Part shown: positions 16,953-23,916 of the stretch, piece by piece
Layout of the letters: each line of letters begins with the position of its first letter
Position numbering within the stretch: position 1 is the stretch's first letter
Assembly: GCF_000186445.1 (NCBI RefSeq)
Contig: NZ_GL636070.1
Location: forward strand, 1,794,856-1,828,845
Origin: Streptococcus agalactiae ATCC 13813
GTDB taxonomy: Bacteria > Bacillota > Bacilli > Lactobacillales > Streptococcaceae
Direction: 5' to 3'
DNA: 33,990 nt
Notes under the pieces: generated by a model
What the model saw: the letters and a program-made list of their open reading frames with translations, nothing else
What the model was told of the DNA's origin: nothing
Database searches by the model: none
Position numbers and translations under genes: made by a program

Positions 16953-18104
16953 TTATTCTGCCTTATCTGAAATAACTTCAGATTCTTGAGCTACTTCCTC
17001 AGTTTGAAGTTCTTGCGCTTCCATTTTTTCGTATTCACTTGCAGATTTAATATCAATACGATAGCCAGTCAAATGAGCTGCTAAACGCACATTTTGTCCT
17101 CGGCGACCAATAGCTAGCGATAACTTGCTATCTGGAACAACTACAGTAGCACGTTTTGTATCTTCATCATCAAAAAGTACCATATCAACTTCGGCTGGTG
17201 CAATAGCATTGTAAATGAATTCCGCTGGATCTTCAACCCATTGAATAACATCAATGTTTTCTTCAACTGGGATCTCCAATCCTGTTTTAGCATCAACGCG
17301 TTTAGGATGGAAATTACTGATAACTTTTTTAATGTTACTTCCACCGCGTCCAACAATTGTTCCAATCGCATCAACGTTTGAATTATGACTGCGTACAGCA
17401 ACTTTAGTACGATCTCCAGCCTCACGAGAGACGCTCATAATCTCAACAGTTCCATCAAATACTTCTGGAATTTCTCGCTCCATAATGCGTTTGATAAACT
17501 CTGGATGACTACGGCTAACAAAAACGTTGACACCTTTAGGATTATTCTCCACTTTATAGACATAAACGTCAATCATATCGTGAGATTTAAAGCTCTCCCC
17601 AGGAATCTGATCTTGATGCGATAATTGCGCCTCGAGTGAACCGAGATTGACATAGATAAAACGTTGGTCAAATCGTTCAACAGTACCAGTCATAATTTCA
17701 CCTTCGTGTTGTTTGTATTCATTGAAGGTTACTTCACGCATTTGACGACGCATTTTTTCCATAATAGTTTGTTTTGCTGACTGAGCTGCCACGCGTCCAA
17801 ATTCTGTAACAGATTCCTCAAAGCGAATCTTATCACCAAGTTCATACGCTGAGCTAATAGCAAGTGCGTTTTTTAGGCTAATTTCCAAACGGCTATCAAA
17901 AACTTCATCAACAACTTCACGAACAGTATAGACGGTAAAGTCTGCTTTCTTCTCGTTAAATTCAATAACGCATGATTCTGATTGACCATAACGACGCTTA
18001 TAGGCAGATTTTAGTGACTCAGTAACTGCATCAATAATATCTTCTTTATTAATGTGTTTTTCTTCTTCCAAAATACGGAAGGCTTCTAGCATTTCTTTGC
18101 TCAT
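16953..18104 (-). CDS. nusA: Transcription elongation/termination factor NusA
   Basis: RNA polymerase-associated factor of 383 residues that modulates pausing, termination and antitermination. The N-terminal RNAP-binding domain (about 1-125) is followed by an S1 domain (about 130-200, MTGTVERFDQRFIYVNLGS) and two KH domains (about 205-345, with IGTIVGRGGSNIK and SLAIGRRGQNVRLAAHL). The acidic C-terminus is short, without E. coli-type repeats, as usual in Firmicutes. The ATG at 18104 begins MSKEMLEAF as in homologues; an in-frame ATG at 18113 is poorly placed. An 8-bp hairpin with GCGAAGC at its tip separates the Shine-Dalgarno (AAGAAAGG, 18141-18134) from the start and would shorten the spacing to about 10 nt when folded. 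Confidence 0.95.
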   Translation of the reverse strand: MSKEMLEAFRILEEEKHINKEDIIDAVTESLKSAYKRRYGQSESCVIEFNEKKADFTVYTVREVVDEVFDSRLEISLKNALAISSAYELGDKIRFEESVTEFGRVAAQSAKQTIMEKMRRQMREVTFNEYKQHEGEIMTGTVERFDQRFIYVNLGSLEAQLSHQDQIPGESFKSHDMIDVYVYKVENNPKGVNVFVSRSHPEFIKRIMEREIPEVFDGTVEIMSVSREAGDRTKVAVRSHNSNVDAIGTIVGRGGSNIKKVISNFHPKRVDAKTGLEIPVEENIDVIQWVEDPAEFIYNAIAPAEVDMVLFDDEDTKRATVVVPDSKLSLAIGRRGQNVRLAAHLTGYRIDIKSASEYEKMEAQELQTEEVAQESEVISDKAE

Positions 18105-18111
18105 AGTGTCC

Positions 18112-18130
18112 ATTCTTGCTTCGCAAGAAT
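18112..18130 (-). promoter_or_regulatory. Mini-hairpin between the nusA Shine-Dalgarno and start
   Basis: On the minus strand ATTCTTGC-GAA-GCAAGAAT is a perfect 8-bp stem with the very stable GCGAAGC tip. It lies between AAGAAAGG and the nusA ATG. An 11-codon open frame (ATG at 18133, TGA at 18103-18101) runs through it and its stop overlaps the nusA start as ATGA. Confidence 0.6.
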
Positions 18131-18139
18131 CATCCTTTC

Positions 18140-18616
18140 TTAAAGTTTAACCGCAAGACGGGCTTTTGCAACCGTCTGATAGGGAATATCTACAGTTTTA
18201 TGACGTGTTTTGTCCATATAATCAATTGTCAAGGTTTCACCATCAAATGATAATAAGTCACCTTCAAATATTTTAACTTTATCAATGGATTTATACAGAC
18301 TTACATTGATATAAGACCCAACAGCATTTGATAATGCTTCTGCTGTTTTAAGTGGCCTTTCCAACCCAGGACTTGAGACTTCAAGCATATACTGTTCTGG
18401 AAATGGATCTGGTTGAATTGTGTCAAGTAAGGGACTTACAACGTCTGTCAATTGTACTGTATCTTCAACCGTAATGCCTCCGGGTTTATCAATTAAAATA
18501 CTGAGCACATAGTCGCCACCCATTTTTTCGTATTCTACATCTACTAATTCAAACGGTGCTTGAATAGCAGGAGTTACGACTTGAGTAACAATATCAACAA
18601 TGGTTTGATTTGCGAT
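18140..18616 (-). CDS. rimP: Ribosome maturation factor RimP, apparent ATC start
   Basis: 30S maturation factor, 158 residues if translation begins at 18616. The conserved N-terminal domain ([20 protein letters not shown], then [20 protein letters not shown]) is followed by [12 protein letters not shown] and the C-terminal SH3-like domain ending in ARLAVKL. The first in-frame ATG (18523) would remove 31 conserved residues. Between the upstream in-frame stop (TAG, 18637-18635) and that ATG there is no ATG, GTG or TTG. A good Shine-Dalgarno (AGAAGAGG) lies 8 nt before ATC at 18616, giving the expected N-terminus M-A-N-Q-T. I therefore infer an ATC initiator; ATT 15 nt later in frame is less well placed. 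First gene of the nusA-infB operon. Confidence 0.85.
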   Translation of the reverse strand: MANQTIVDIVTQVVTPAIQAPFELVDVEYEKMGGDYVLSILIDKPGGITVEDTVQLTDVVSPLLDTIQPDPFPEQYMLEVSSPGLERPLKTAEALSNAVGSYINVSLYKSIDKVKIFEGDLLSFDGETLTIDYMDKTRHKTVDIPYQTVAKARLAVKL

Positions 18617-18720
18617 AACAGCTACCTCTTCTTTCTAACTTACTTTAGAACTTATAATGACTATAAATTCTATGAATCACACACATAAGAGGCGAAGTAA
18701 AACTCCGCCCCTTTCTGTAT
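18617..18720 (-). promoter_or_regulatory. rimP-nusA operon leader
   Basis: The 5' untranslated region, about 110 nt, contains GGCGGAG-TTTTA-CTTCGCC (about 18691-18709), a 7-bp stem with one G-T pair, near the transcript 5' end. No T tract follows, so a stabilising or protein-binding role is more likely than termination. NusA-operon leaders are autoregulated in some bacteria; that is not shown here. Confidence 0.45.
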
Positions 18721-18731
18721 TATTTAATACT

Positions 18732-18759
18732 ATTATAGCACAAAATACGATTATTGCAA
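18732..18759 (-). promoter_or_regulatory. rimP-nusA-infB operon promoter
   Basis: Minus strand TTGCAA (18759-18754), 16-nt spacer ending in TGC, TATAAT (18737-18732): a strong promoter with an extended -10. The expected start is about 110 nt before rimP. Confidence 0.85.
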
Positions 18760-18760
18760 T

Positions 18761-18974
18761 CATTTACTTTAAATTAGCATCACCGTACACTAATCTTATA
18801 TCAAAAAATTAAAATTTGTCCTCAGTTCTCTGTAAGAGCTTAGAAAACTTTATGCTAATACTTCAAGCTCAAAGAGAAACGATGATAAAATAAAAGAAAT
18901 TTTTCGAAACTTGGACTTTTGACGAGTGAAAAAGGTGAACACTTAATAAACACTGATACATTAACAAGATTAAA
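18761..18974. other. Intergenic region without a recognisable feature
   Basis: Between the rimP promoter and the 3' end of tRNA-Ser I see no open frame with a ribosome-binding site, no clear terminator and no repeat. AT-rich, unassigned. Confidence 0.5.
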
Positions 18975-19060
18975 GGAGAGGAGGGGATTCGAACCCCCGA
19001 GCCCCATTAAGGACTACACGCTTTCCAAGCGTGCGCACTCAGCCACTATGCGACCTCTCC
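18975..19060 (-). tRNA. tRNA-Ser (anticodon GGA)
   Basis: Minus-strand cloverleaf of 86 nt. Acceptor GGAGAGG / CCTCTCC, D arm GCATAGTGGCTGAGTGC, anticodon stem CACGC / GCGTG with loop TTGGAAA (anticodon GGA, reading UCC and UCU), a long variable arm (AGTCC-TTAAT-GGGGCT) diagnostic of serine tRNAs, and the T arm GGTTCGAATCC. CCA is not encoded. The base after the acceptor reads T, where serine tRNAs usually have G73. It lies 44 nt downstream of trmB on the same strand. Confidence 0.95.
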
Positions 19061-19103
19061 ATAAAGGAGTAGCAAATAACTACCCACTTACTATTTACTA
19101 ATT

Positions 19104-19739
19104 CTAAAATCGTGCTTCTACACGATAGATAACCTGTCCTTTATTTGAAAATTTGCGTTCGTACTCAGTCATGATATTTTGCTGGTAATCACTTGCATGT
19201 AAATCTAACCAAACTTGTTTTAAAGTCATACCGTATTGAGAAAAGCTAGCAAGGCTATATTCAAATAAACCTCTATTATCTGTTTTAAAATGAATTTCCC
19301 CCTGCTCAGGAAGTATGTCTTTATAGGTATCCAAGAAAGTCTTATAGGTCAATCGACGTTTCTCATGCTTTTTCTTAGGCCATGGATCACTAAAGTTAAG
19401 ATACATCAAATCAACTTCGCCAGTAGCAAAGTAGTTTGATAGACTAGAACCATCAACTAATAGTAATTTGATATTCTTAGCACCGCTATCTAGAACTTTA
19501 TCCAGAGCATAGGAAAGCACTGACAATTGAATATCAATTCCAATATAATTGATATCTGGATTTTGCTCTGCCATACCAGTGATAAAAGCCCCTTTTCCGG
19601 AACCAACTTCTATGTGAATGGGGTTATTATTTCCAAAAATCTCATGCCAACGCCCTTTGGCTTCTTCTGGATTTGAAATAACATAGTGAGGATTATTTTC
19701 TAAGTGTTCCTCTGCACCCTTACGTTTTCTAACTCGCAT
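19104..19739 (-). CDS. trmB: tRNA (guanine-N7-)-methyltransferase TrmB
   Basis: SAM-dependent enzyme of 211 residues that makes m7G46 in tRNA. The SAM-binding loop is [10 protein letters not shown] (about 41-50), then [11 protein letters not shown], and the family signature [15 protein letters not shown] near 114-128 with the catalytic Asp and basic patch. The C-terminal [11 protein letters not shown] segment is typical. The start overlaps the ccrZ stop by 11 nt and has no strong Shine-Dalgarno, so translation is probably coupled to ccrZ. Last gene of ecsA-ecsB-ccrZ-trmB. Confidence 0.95.
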   Translation of the reverse strand: MRVRKRKGAEEHLENNPHYVISNPEEAKGRWHEIFGNNNPIHIEVGSGKGAFITGMAEQNPDINYIGIDIQLSVLSYALDKVLDSGAKNIKLLLVDGSSLSNYFATGEVDLMYLNFSDPWPKKKHEKRRLTYKTFLDTYKDILPEQGEIHFKTDNRGLFEYSLASFSQYGMTLKQVWLDLHASDYQQNIMTEYERKFSNKGQVIYRVEARF

Positions 19740-20529
19740 TATGCTTTTTAATTAACTCTCTAAACTTTCGTAATTCATAAATTTCTTGATTGACATGCTC
19801 CATATCTCGTTTATCAAAACATTTGATTATCTGTGATAAATATGAAAATTGCCCATACCAAATAATTTTGCTCCAAACTTTCTCATTATCTTTATAACCG
19901 TAGTAAGACAGCCAATCTTTCCAGTGTTTTTGTGGAATATAATGACTTAAAATATATGCAACGTCATACATGCGATCTGTTAAACGAACAGAATCCCAAT
20001 CAACCAAATAAATTAAACCACTTGTTGTAATAACCCAGTTGCTATGTTTGATATCTCCGTGAACGATTGTTGCAACCTCTGTTCGAAACTCAGGTAAACT
20101 ACGCTTTAACTCAGTCACAATAGATTGCAAATAAGTGTTTTCTCGGATTTGAATAGGAGTTTGTTTTTCCCAATCCATCAACAAATCATAAGGGTTTTCA
20201 ATTTTATACCCTAATTGTAACAGTTGATTTACTAAAGGACGAGACTTGTGCAGGCGCAATAAAATATGAATAATCTGTTTACTACCCATATCTTCTTTAG
20301 TCAATGTTCGACCATCTAACCATTCTTGAGCACTCATCATATCGCCATTACTTGTACGGCGTGCCCACAGTAGTTGTGGCGCAATCTGTTCCTTAGCTAA
20401 GGCTGGCAAAATAGGTGTCGTATTATATTTGACAAAGACACGTTCACCATTTGGATAAGTACCAATATAGGCTTTGCCACTTTTTCCTCTTAAGGGAGTA
20501 AGCGTCAATTCTTGATTTGATATTGTCAC
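19729..20529 (-). CDS. ccrZ: CcrZ-type phosphotransferase (cell-cycle regulator)
   Basis: Choline/aminoglycoside kinase-fold protein of 266 residues. Brenner motif HGDIKHSNW (H157, D159, N164) and metal-binding DWD (D177) are intact; the N-terminal lobe has a glycine-rich loop ([10 protein letters not shown]) and VFVKY with the ATP-binding Lys. In S. pneumoniae CcrZ acts at midcell with FtsZ and DnaA to time replication initiation and is a ribosyl-2-deoxyribose kinase in vitro; I transfer the name from sequence type and the constant position before trmB. The start is GTG, with GGAGGG about 7 nt upstream. Confidence 0.85.
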   Translation of the reverse strand: MTISNQELTLTPLRGKSGKAYIGTYPNGERVFVKYNTTPILPALAKEQIAPQLLWARRTSNGDMMSAQEWLDGRTLTKEDMGSKQIIHILLRLHKSRPLVNQLLQLGYKIENPYDLLMDWEKQTPIQIRENTYLQSIVTELKRSLPEFRTEVATIVHGDIKHSNWVITTSGLIYLVDWDSVRLTDRMYDVAYILSHYIPQKHWKDWLSYYGYKDNEKVWSKIIWYGQFSYLSQIIKCFDKRDMEHVNQEIYELRKFRELIKKHNAS

Positions 20530-20586
20530 CAGCAGTCCCTCCTTTTCATTTAGTCGTTTCCTCTTATTTTACTTGTTTTATAGGCT

Positions 20587-21621
20587 TTAGTCAATCATCT
20601 TCTTTATTTTGTAAGGGATGTAATATTCCGTCACAATTAACATCAAAACTATCAATAATATAACAGGTTTCAATTCTCTTATAAGTATGCTATCAATTAC
20701 TGTCACAGCATATGATAATACTCTGAGAAAACCTTTTAGCTGACTTGCTTTAGCATTTAATCTAACTGGATAGAGCTGATTCATGTATTGATAATCAAAA
20801 TGGTGACCTAAAGCTAATAGTTGGAACAATAATAAGTAGTTAAATACAAATGCCAGAGCAAGGGCGAGGTAGGTTTCGTTAACAAAGATGACTGATAAGA
20901 TATTTAAAGTTACCAACCTTATTGTTAAACCAAGATAATCTGAGCTTCTTAGAAATGCCCTCACAAATAAGTTAGTCCATAAACGCGATGGCGTTTTAGA
21001 AATAAGCTTTAAAATACCATCTAAAAATGAACGACGTTTTACACTTGTCGAAATTCCCTTAACATTTGTAAACAAAGAGAAAAATTTTAATATACTCTGT
21101 TTTCTTTCCTGCTCATGATTTATAGCTGCATCCCAGTTCAAATTTTGATTGTTATAAAAGACCTTTACCTTGTAAGTTATCACCAACCATTTGATTATTC
21201 CTAGACCAAAAATTAACAATGTAATCATAAAAACTGACAAGCCTAGCTTTATCAAAATTGGTGATATTAATACTAAAAATAAGGTTTGAATAACCAACCA
21301 AAAGATATAAGTCCGTTTTTTAGCAGAATTTATAATTTCCTTTATTGCTTCTTCTTTTATAAGTAAAAATTGTTTATCAGCCGGTTCTAAATAGCTGGCT
21401 ATTTCCCCCATCGCTAGTAACATTAAGATAATGATTGACACAATCACGATAATTGGCCAATGTGTTTTTGGAAAGTCTTTTAGTAATCGGCTATACTGAT
21501 ATAACAAAAAACCTGACAAAAACATTAATACTAATACAAAATGATCATTAAAGACGTATCTCAAATATTTACTATTTTGAGTTAAAAAGAGACTTCGACG
21601 TTTATTAAATAACTTTTTCAT
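20587..21621 (-). CDS. ecsB: ABC transporter permease EcsB
   Basis: Polytopic membrane protein of 344 residues with hydrophobic segments near 28-45, 52-75, 112-150, 235-275 and 300-335, and cytoplasmic basic stretches between. It is the membrane subunit of the Ecs ABC transporter; in Bacillus, Ecs affects protein secretion, competence and intramembrane proteolysis by RasP. The transported substrate is uncertain (peptide clearance has been suggested). It starts 2 nt after the ecsA stop. The coding region is AT-rich with low family conservation, as is usual for EcsB. Confidence 0.85.
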   Translation of the reverse strand: MKKLFNKRRSLFLTQNSKYLRYVFNDHFVLVLMFLSGFLLYQYSRLLKDFPKTHWPIIVIVSIIILMLLAMGEIASYLEPADKQFLLIKEEAIKEIINSAKKRTYIFWLVIQTLFLVLISPILIKLGLSVFMITLLIFGLGIIKWLVITYKVKVFYNNQNLNWDAAINHEQERKQSILKFFSLFTNVKGISTSVKRRSFLDGILKLISKTPSRLWTNLFVRAFLRSSDYLGLTIRLVTLNILSVIFVNETYLALALAFVFNYLLLFQLLALGHHFDYQYMNQLYPVRLNAKASQLKGFLRVLSYAVTVIDSILIRELKPVILLIVLMLIVTEYYIPYKIKKMID

Positions 21622-21622
21622 A

Positions 21623-22348
21623 TCACACCTCTTTTGTCAGAGCTATGTAGATGTCATTTAAATTAGCATTACTGTCTCCAAAAATAGCCCGTAATTCCTC
21701 TAGGGTTCCAACTGCCCGTATCTCTCCTTTATGTAAAATAACGAAACGATCACACATTTTTTCGGCAGAATCTAATACGTGTGTTGACATCAAAATAGAT
21801 TTCCCTTTAGCTTTTTCTTCTGCTAGAAGATTAATCAAATCTGAAATAGCTAGTGGATCCAAACCTAAAAATGGTTCATCAACAATAAATAAACTTGGAG
21901 ATACAACAAAAGCACAAATAATCATAACCTTTTGTTTCATTCCCTTTGAAAAATGCATTGGAAACCAGTCTAATTTATCTGTTAGACGAAACATCTCTAA
22001 TAGTTTTTGCGCACGTGCCATAACTTCATCGGTGGTAATATCATACGCCATAGCTACCGTTTCTAAATGTTCCCTGAGAGTTAGCTCCTCATAGAGACTT
22101 GGTGTCTCAGGAATAAAGCCTATTTTCTTTCTATAAAGTTCTTGGTCGGCTTCAAGACTAATACCATCAATTGTAATATCTCCTTGATAGGGTCTCAAAA
22201 TACCAATAATCTCGTTAATAGTGGTTGATTTTCCTGCACCATTAAGCCCAATTAATCCAACTAACTCTCCATCATTTACTTCAAAAGAAATATTTTTTAA
22301 AACTGGGATATTAACATACCCCCCTGTAACATTTTCAATTTTTAACAT
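21623..22348 (-). CDS. ecsA: ABC transporter ATP-binding protein EcsA
   Basis: ATPase subunit of about 241 residues. Walker A GLNGAGKST, signature FSKGMKQK (the LSGGQ position, with the SKGM variant typical of EcsA), Walker B LFIVDEP and the switch His in MSTHV are all intact. Two in-frame ATGs exist, at 22354 and 22348; AGAGAGA lies 8 nt before the second and only 2 nt before the first, so 22348 is preferred. A TATAAT at 22390-22385 is the likely -10. First gene of ecsA-ecsB-ccrZ-trmB. Confidence 0.92.
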   Translation of the reverse strand: MLKIENVTGGYVNIPVLKNISFEVNDGELVGLIGLNGAGKSTTINEIIGILRPYQGDITIDGISLEADQELYRKKIGFIPETPSLYEELTLREHLETVAMAYDITTDEVMARAQKLLEMFRLTDKLDWFPMHFSKGMKQKVMIICAFVVSPSLFIVDEPFLGLDPLAISDLINLLAEEKAKGKSILMSTHVLDSAEKMCDRFVILHKGEIRAVGTLEELRAIFGDSNANLNDIYIALTKEV

Positions 22349-22384
22349 TGTCATTCTCTCTATCTTTGATATACTTTATTAACT

Positions 22385-22390
22385 ATTATA
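22385..22390 (-). promoter_or_regulatory. ecsA -10 element
   Basis: Minus strand TATAAT about 37 nt before the ecsA start; no convincing -35 at 16-18 nt. Confidence 0.5.
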
Positions 22391-22417
22391 ACAAAATAAG
22401 AAAGGGAAGGTCTATTC

Positions 22418-22433
22418 TTATGGATAATTGTAT
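22418..22433 (+). repeat. Upstream copy of a 16-bp direct repeat (hit start sequence)
   Basis: TTATGGATAATTGTAT is identical to 23495-23510, which covers the start codon and first codons of hit. The two copies bracket the bvaP region in direct orientation, 1077 bp apart. Confidence 0.8.
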
Positions 22434-22620
22434 CTTAGAATTCCCTTATAGTTTTGAAAATAACTTTAAACCTATTTTGTCCGCTTTTACATCTAATTTA
22501 AATGCCAAGCTAACCCATGTTCCTATTATGTTTACAAAAAGTAACTCCATCACTCATCGGACAAAAAAAGACACCTCAAAAAGGTGTCTTTTTAGTATCA
22601 ATATAATAAATGCAAAGTAA
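22420..22620 (+). pseudogene. Open frame beginning like hit (MDNCI), probable relic
   Basis: A 66-codon frame with a plausible Shine-Dalgarno (GGAAGG, 9 nt before ATG) starts MDNCI, exactly as hit does at 23497, then diverges into sequence with no similarity to HIT proteins. The frame runs straight through the bidirectional terminator at 22565-22593, so its last 17 or so codons are terminator sequence. A real gene is unlikely; the simplest reading is a scar in which the original hit start was separated from hit by insertion of the bvaP segment. A short translated leader is the alternative. Confidence 0.4.
22565..22593. terminator. Bidirectional terminator downstream of bvaP
   Basis: Perfect 12-bp stem AAAAAGACACCT / AGGTGTCTTTTT with a 5-nt loop and T tracts on both strands. 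It lies 65 nt after the bvaP stop and inside the hit-like open frame on the other strand. Confidence 0.95.
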
Positions 22621-22657
22621 TCAGAATATTAGGCTATAAAATTACCAAAGTCAATTA

Positions 22658-23161
22658 TCAGAATAAATAACTGTATTTTTTAGTATATTCGTTGATTTTA
22701 CCTTCTAATTTTTTTAGAGCAGTTCTCTTAGAAATCCCCTCATCATATTTGACACCATCCAAGTCCCAAATTAGTTCTTTATGTAATTTTTCTGCTAAAC
22801 TAGATTTCCCTTGCGGAAAATTAGCATCAATAAGAGCTGAAATTCTTTGGTATTCTTGCTCTAGTTCTGAATACTCACTGTTTTTATTTTCAACTTCTTT
22901 TCTTAATGTATCTAATACATAAGAATCTTGTCTTGATTTAACCTTTCTGAGTAAAGCAAGTTTTTCTTTAAAAGGTATATTTAGGTTTTTTATACGCTCC
23001 TGAAGTTCTATCTGGTTATTATAGTTATATTCCTCAGTTAAATCCATATTATTTGATCTATGTGGCTGATAGTTATTATATGTATCCGCAGTAACGCTAT
23101 TATATCCTAAAAAGAGAGCAGTAAGAGCTGCAGTAGATAATATTATTTTATTTAATTTCAA
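22658..23161 (-). CDS. bvaP: Small secreted helical protein, probably BvaP
   Basis: Secreted protein of 167 residues. An ATG-initiated frame opens at 23197, but AGAAGGA lies 9-10 nt before an in-frame TTG at 23161, which gives a normal signal peptide MKLNKIILSTAALTALFLG, cut near VTA-DTY. The mature part (about 140 residues) is charged and helical with heptad-like stretches (QRISALIDANF, KNSEYSELEQEY), and has no LPxTG, LysM or other anchor, so it is probably released. The family is unknown to me by domain. Size, secretion and location suggest BvaP, a GBS protein reported as SaeRS-regulated and important for vaginal colonisation; the name is by recall and not certain. It lies between ecsA and hit, is more AT-rich than its neighbours, and has its own near-consensus promoter. 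Confidence 0.65.
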   Translation of the reverse strand: MKLNKIILSTAALTALFLGYNSVTADTYNNYQPHRSNNMDLTEEYNYNNQIELQERIKNLNIPFKEKLALLRKVKSRQDSYVLDTLRKEVENKNSEYSELEQEYQRISALIDANFPQGKSSLAEKLHKELIWDLDGVKYDEGISKRTALKKLEGKINEYTKKYSYLF

Positions 23162-23219
23162 AATAGTTTTCCTTCTATGATAAATCTCAATTATCATTTT
23201 TATTTTATTTATATTATTT

Positions 23220-23249
23220 ATTATACATTTAATTAGATAAAAAAGTCAA
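23220..23249 (-). promoter_or_regulatory. bvaP promoter with candidate SaeR repeats
   Basis: Minus strand TTGACT (23249-23244), 18-nt spacer, TATAAT (23225-23220). Just upstream, TCTAAA (23274-23269) and TTTAAA (23263-23258) form a direct repeat with 11-bp period, similar in period and sequence to the repeats before pbsP. The promoter is well supported; SaeR binding is inference. Confidence 0.7.
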
Positions 23250-23326
23250 TCATTATATTTAAATTTATTTTAGATACTTCCAAAATTCTAGAAATGTACT
23301 TACTCAATAATAAACATCATTAAAAA

Positions 23327-23355
23327 TTGCAATACCCTTTAGGTCATGCTAAGAT
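23327..23355 (+). promoter_or_regulatory. hit promoter
   Basis: TTGCAA (23327-23332), 17-nt spacer ending in TGC, TAAGAT (23350-23355). The expected transcript start is near 23362, leaving a 135-nt leader before hit. Confidence 0.65.
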
Positions 23356-23361
23356 AAGTAT

Positions 23362-23490
23362 GATGGTAAATATAGATATCACAATCAATACAGGCTACTT
23401 TCATTTCCCTGTACGACTTATGACCTATCAAACGATAAAAATTTACCATTCCTTAATAGCTACCCAATAAATTTTTCAACATGAAAGGAA
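23362..23490 (+). promoter_or_regulatory. Structured 5' leader of hit, candidate RNA switch
   Basis: From the predicted +1 the leader opens with ATGGTAAAT (23363-23371), which pairs with ATTTACCAT (23441-23449). Inside lie TACAGG / CCTGTA (23389-23394 / 23408-23413) with a 13-nt loop and TATC-AAAC-GATA (about 23425-23437). The large loop contains CTTTCAT (23398-23404), exactly complementary to ATGAAAG (23481-23487), which overlaps the hit Shine-Dalgarno GAAAGGA. This layout would allow loop-to-Shine-Dalgarno pairing. I do not recognise it as a known riboswitch class. It could instead be chance pairing in AT-rich sequence. Confidence 0.4.
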
Positions 23491-23494
23491 TTAG

Positions 23495-23510
23495 TTATGG
23501 ATAATTGTAT
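23495..23510 (+). repeat. Downstream copy of the 16-bp direct repeat (hit start)
   Basis: TTATGGATAATTGTAT, identical to 22418-22433, here covering the functional hit start codon. Confidence 0.8.
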
Positions 23511-23916
23511 TTTTTGTAAAATCATCAGTGGAGAAATCCCTTCATCAAAAGTTTATGAAGATGATGAAGTATTAGCTTTTCTCGACATTACACAAACTAC
23601 GACTGGGCACACCCTTCTTATTCCTAAAAAACATGTTCGAAATGTGTTAGAGATGGATGAAAAAACTGCACAGATAACCTTTGAACGCTTGCCTAAAGTG
23701 GCGCGTGCTGTCCAAGCTGCTACAAAAGCCAAAGGAATGAATATTATTAACAACAATGAGGAAATTGCTGGACAAACTGTTTTTCATGCACACGTCCACC
23801 TTGTTCCCCGCTTTGATGAATCAGACGGTATCAAAATTCACTACACTACTCATGAACCCGACTTTGAGGCACTTGCAAAATTAGCCAAAGAAATTAGAAA
23901 GGAGATTCAATTATGA
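23497..23916 (+). CDS. hit: HIT-family nucleotide-binding hydrolase
   Basis: Histidine-triad protein of 139 residues. The triad is HAHVHLVPR (H97, H99, H101), with the upstream GHTLLIPKKH motif and an N-terminal CxxC (C4, C7) that with later His residues forms the HINT-type zinc site. Such proteins hydrolyse adenosine phosphoramidates and related nucleotides. GAAAGGA lies 7 nt before ATG. The stop overlaps the next gene by 4 nt (ATGA). In related streptococci hit lies directly divergent from ecsA; here the bvaP segment lies between them. Confidence 0.94.
   Translation: MDNCIFCKIISGEIPSSKVYEDDEVLAFLDITQTTTGHTLLIPKKHVRNVLEMDEKTAQITFERLPKVARAVQAATKAKGMNIINNNEEIAGQTVFHAHVHLVPRFDESDGIKIHYTTHEPDFEALAKLAKEIRKEIQL

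Noticed and set aside
18761..18974. Possible attachment site or integrated remnant next to tRNA-Ser
   Set aside because: The tRNA is complete, no repeated tRNA 3' end is seen elsewhere in the window, and no integrase is present.
21651..22094. 147-codon plus-strand frame opposite ecsA
   Set aside because: Antisense shadow of a fully intact ABC ATPase.
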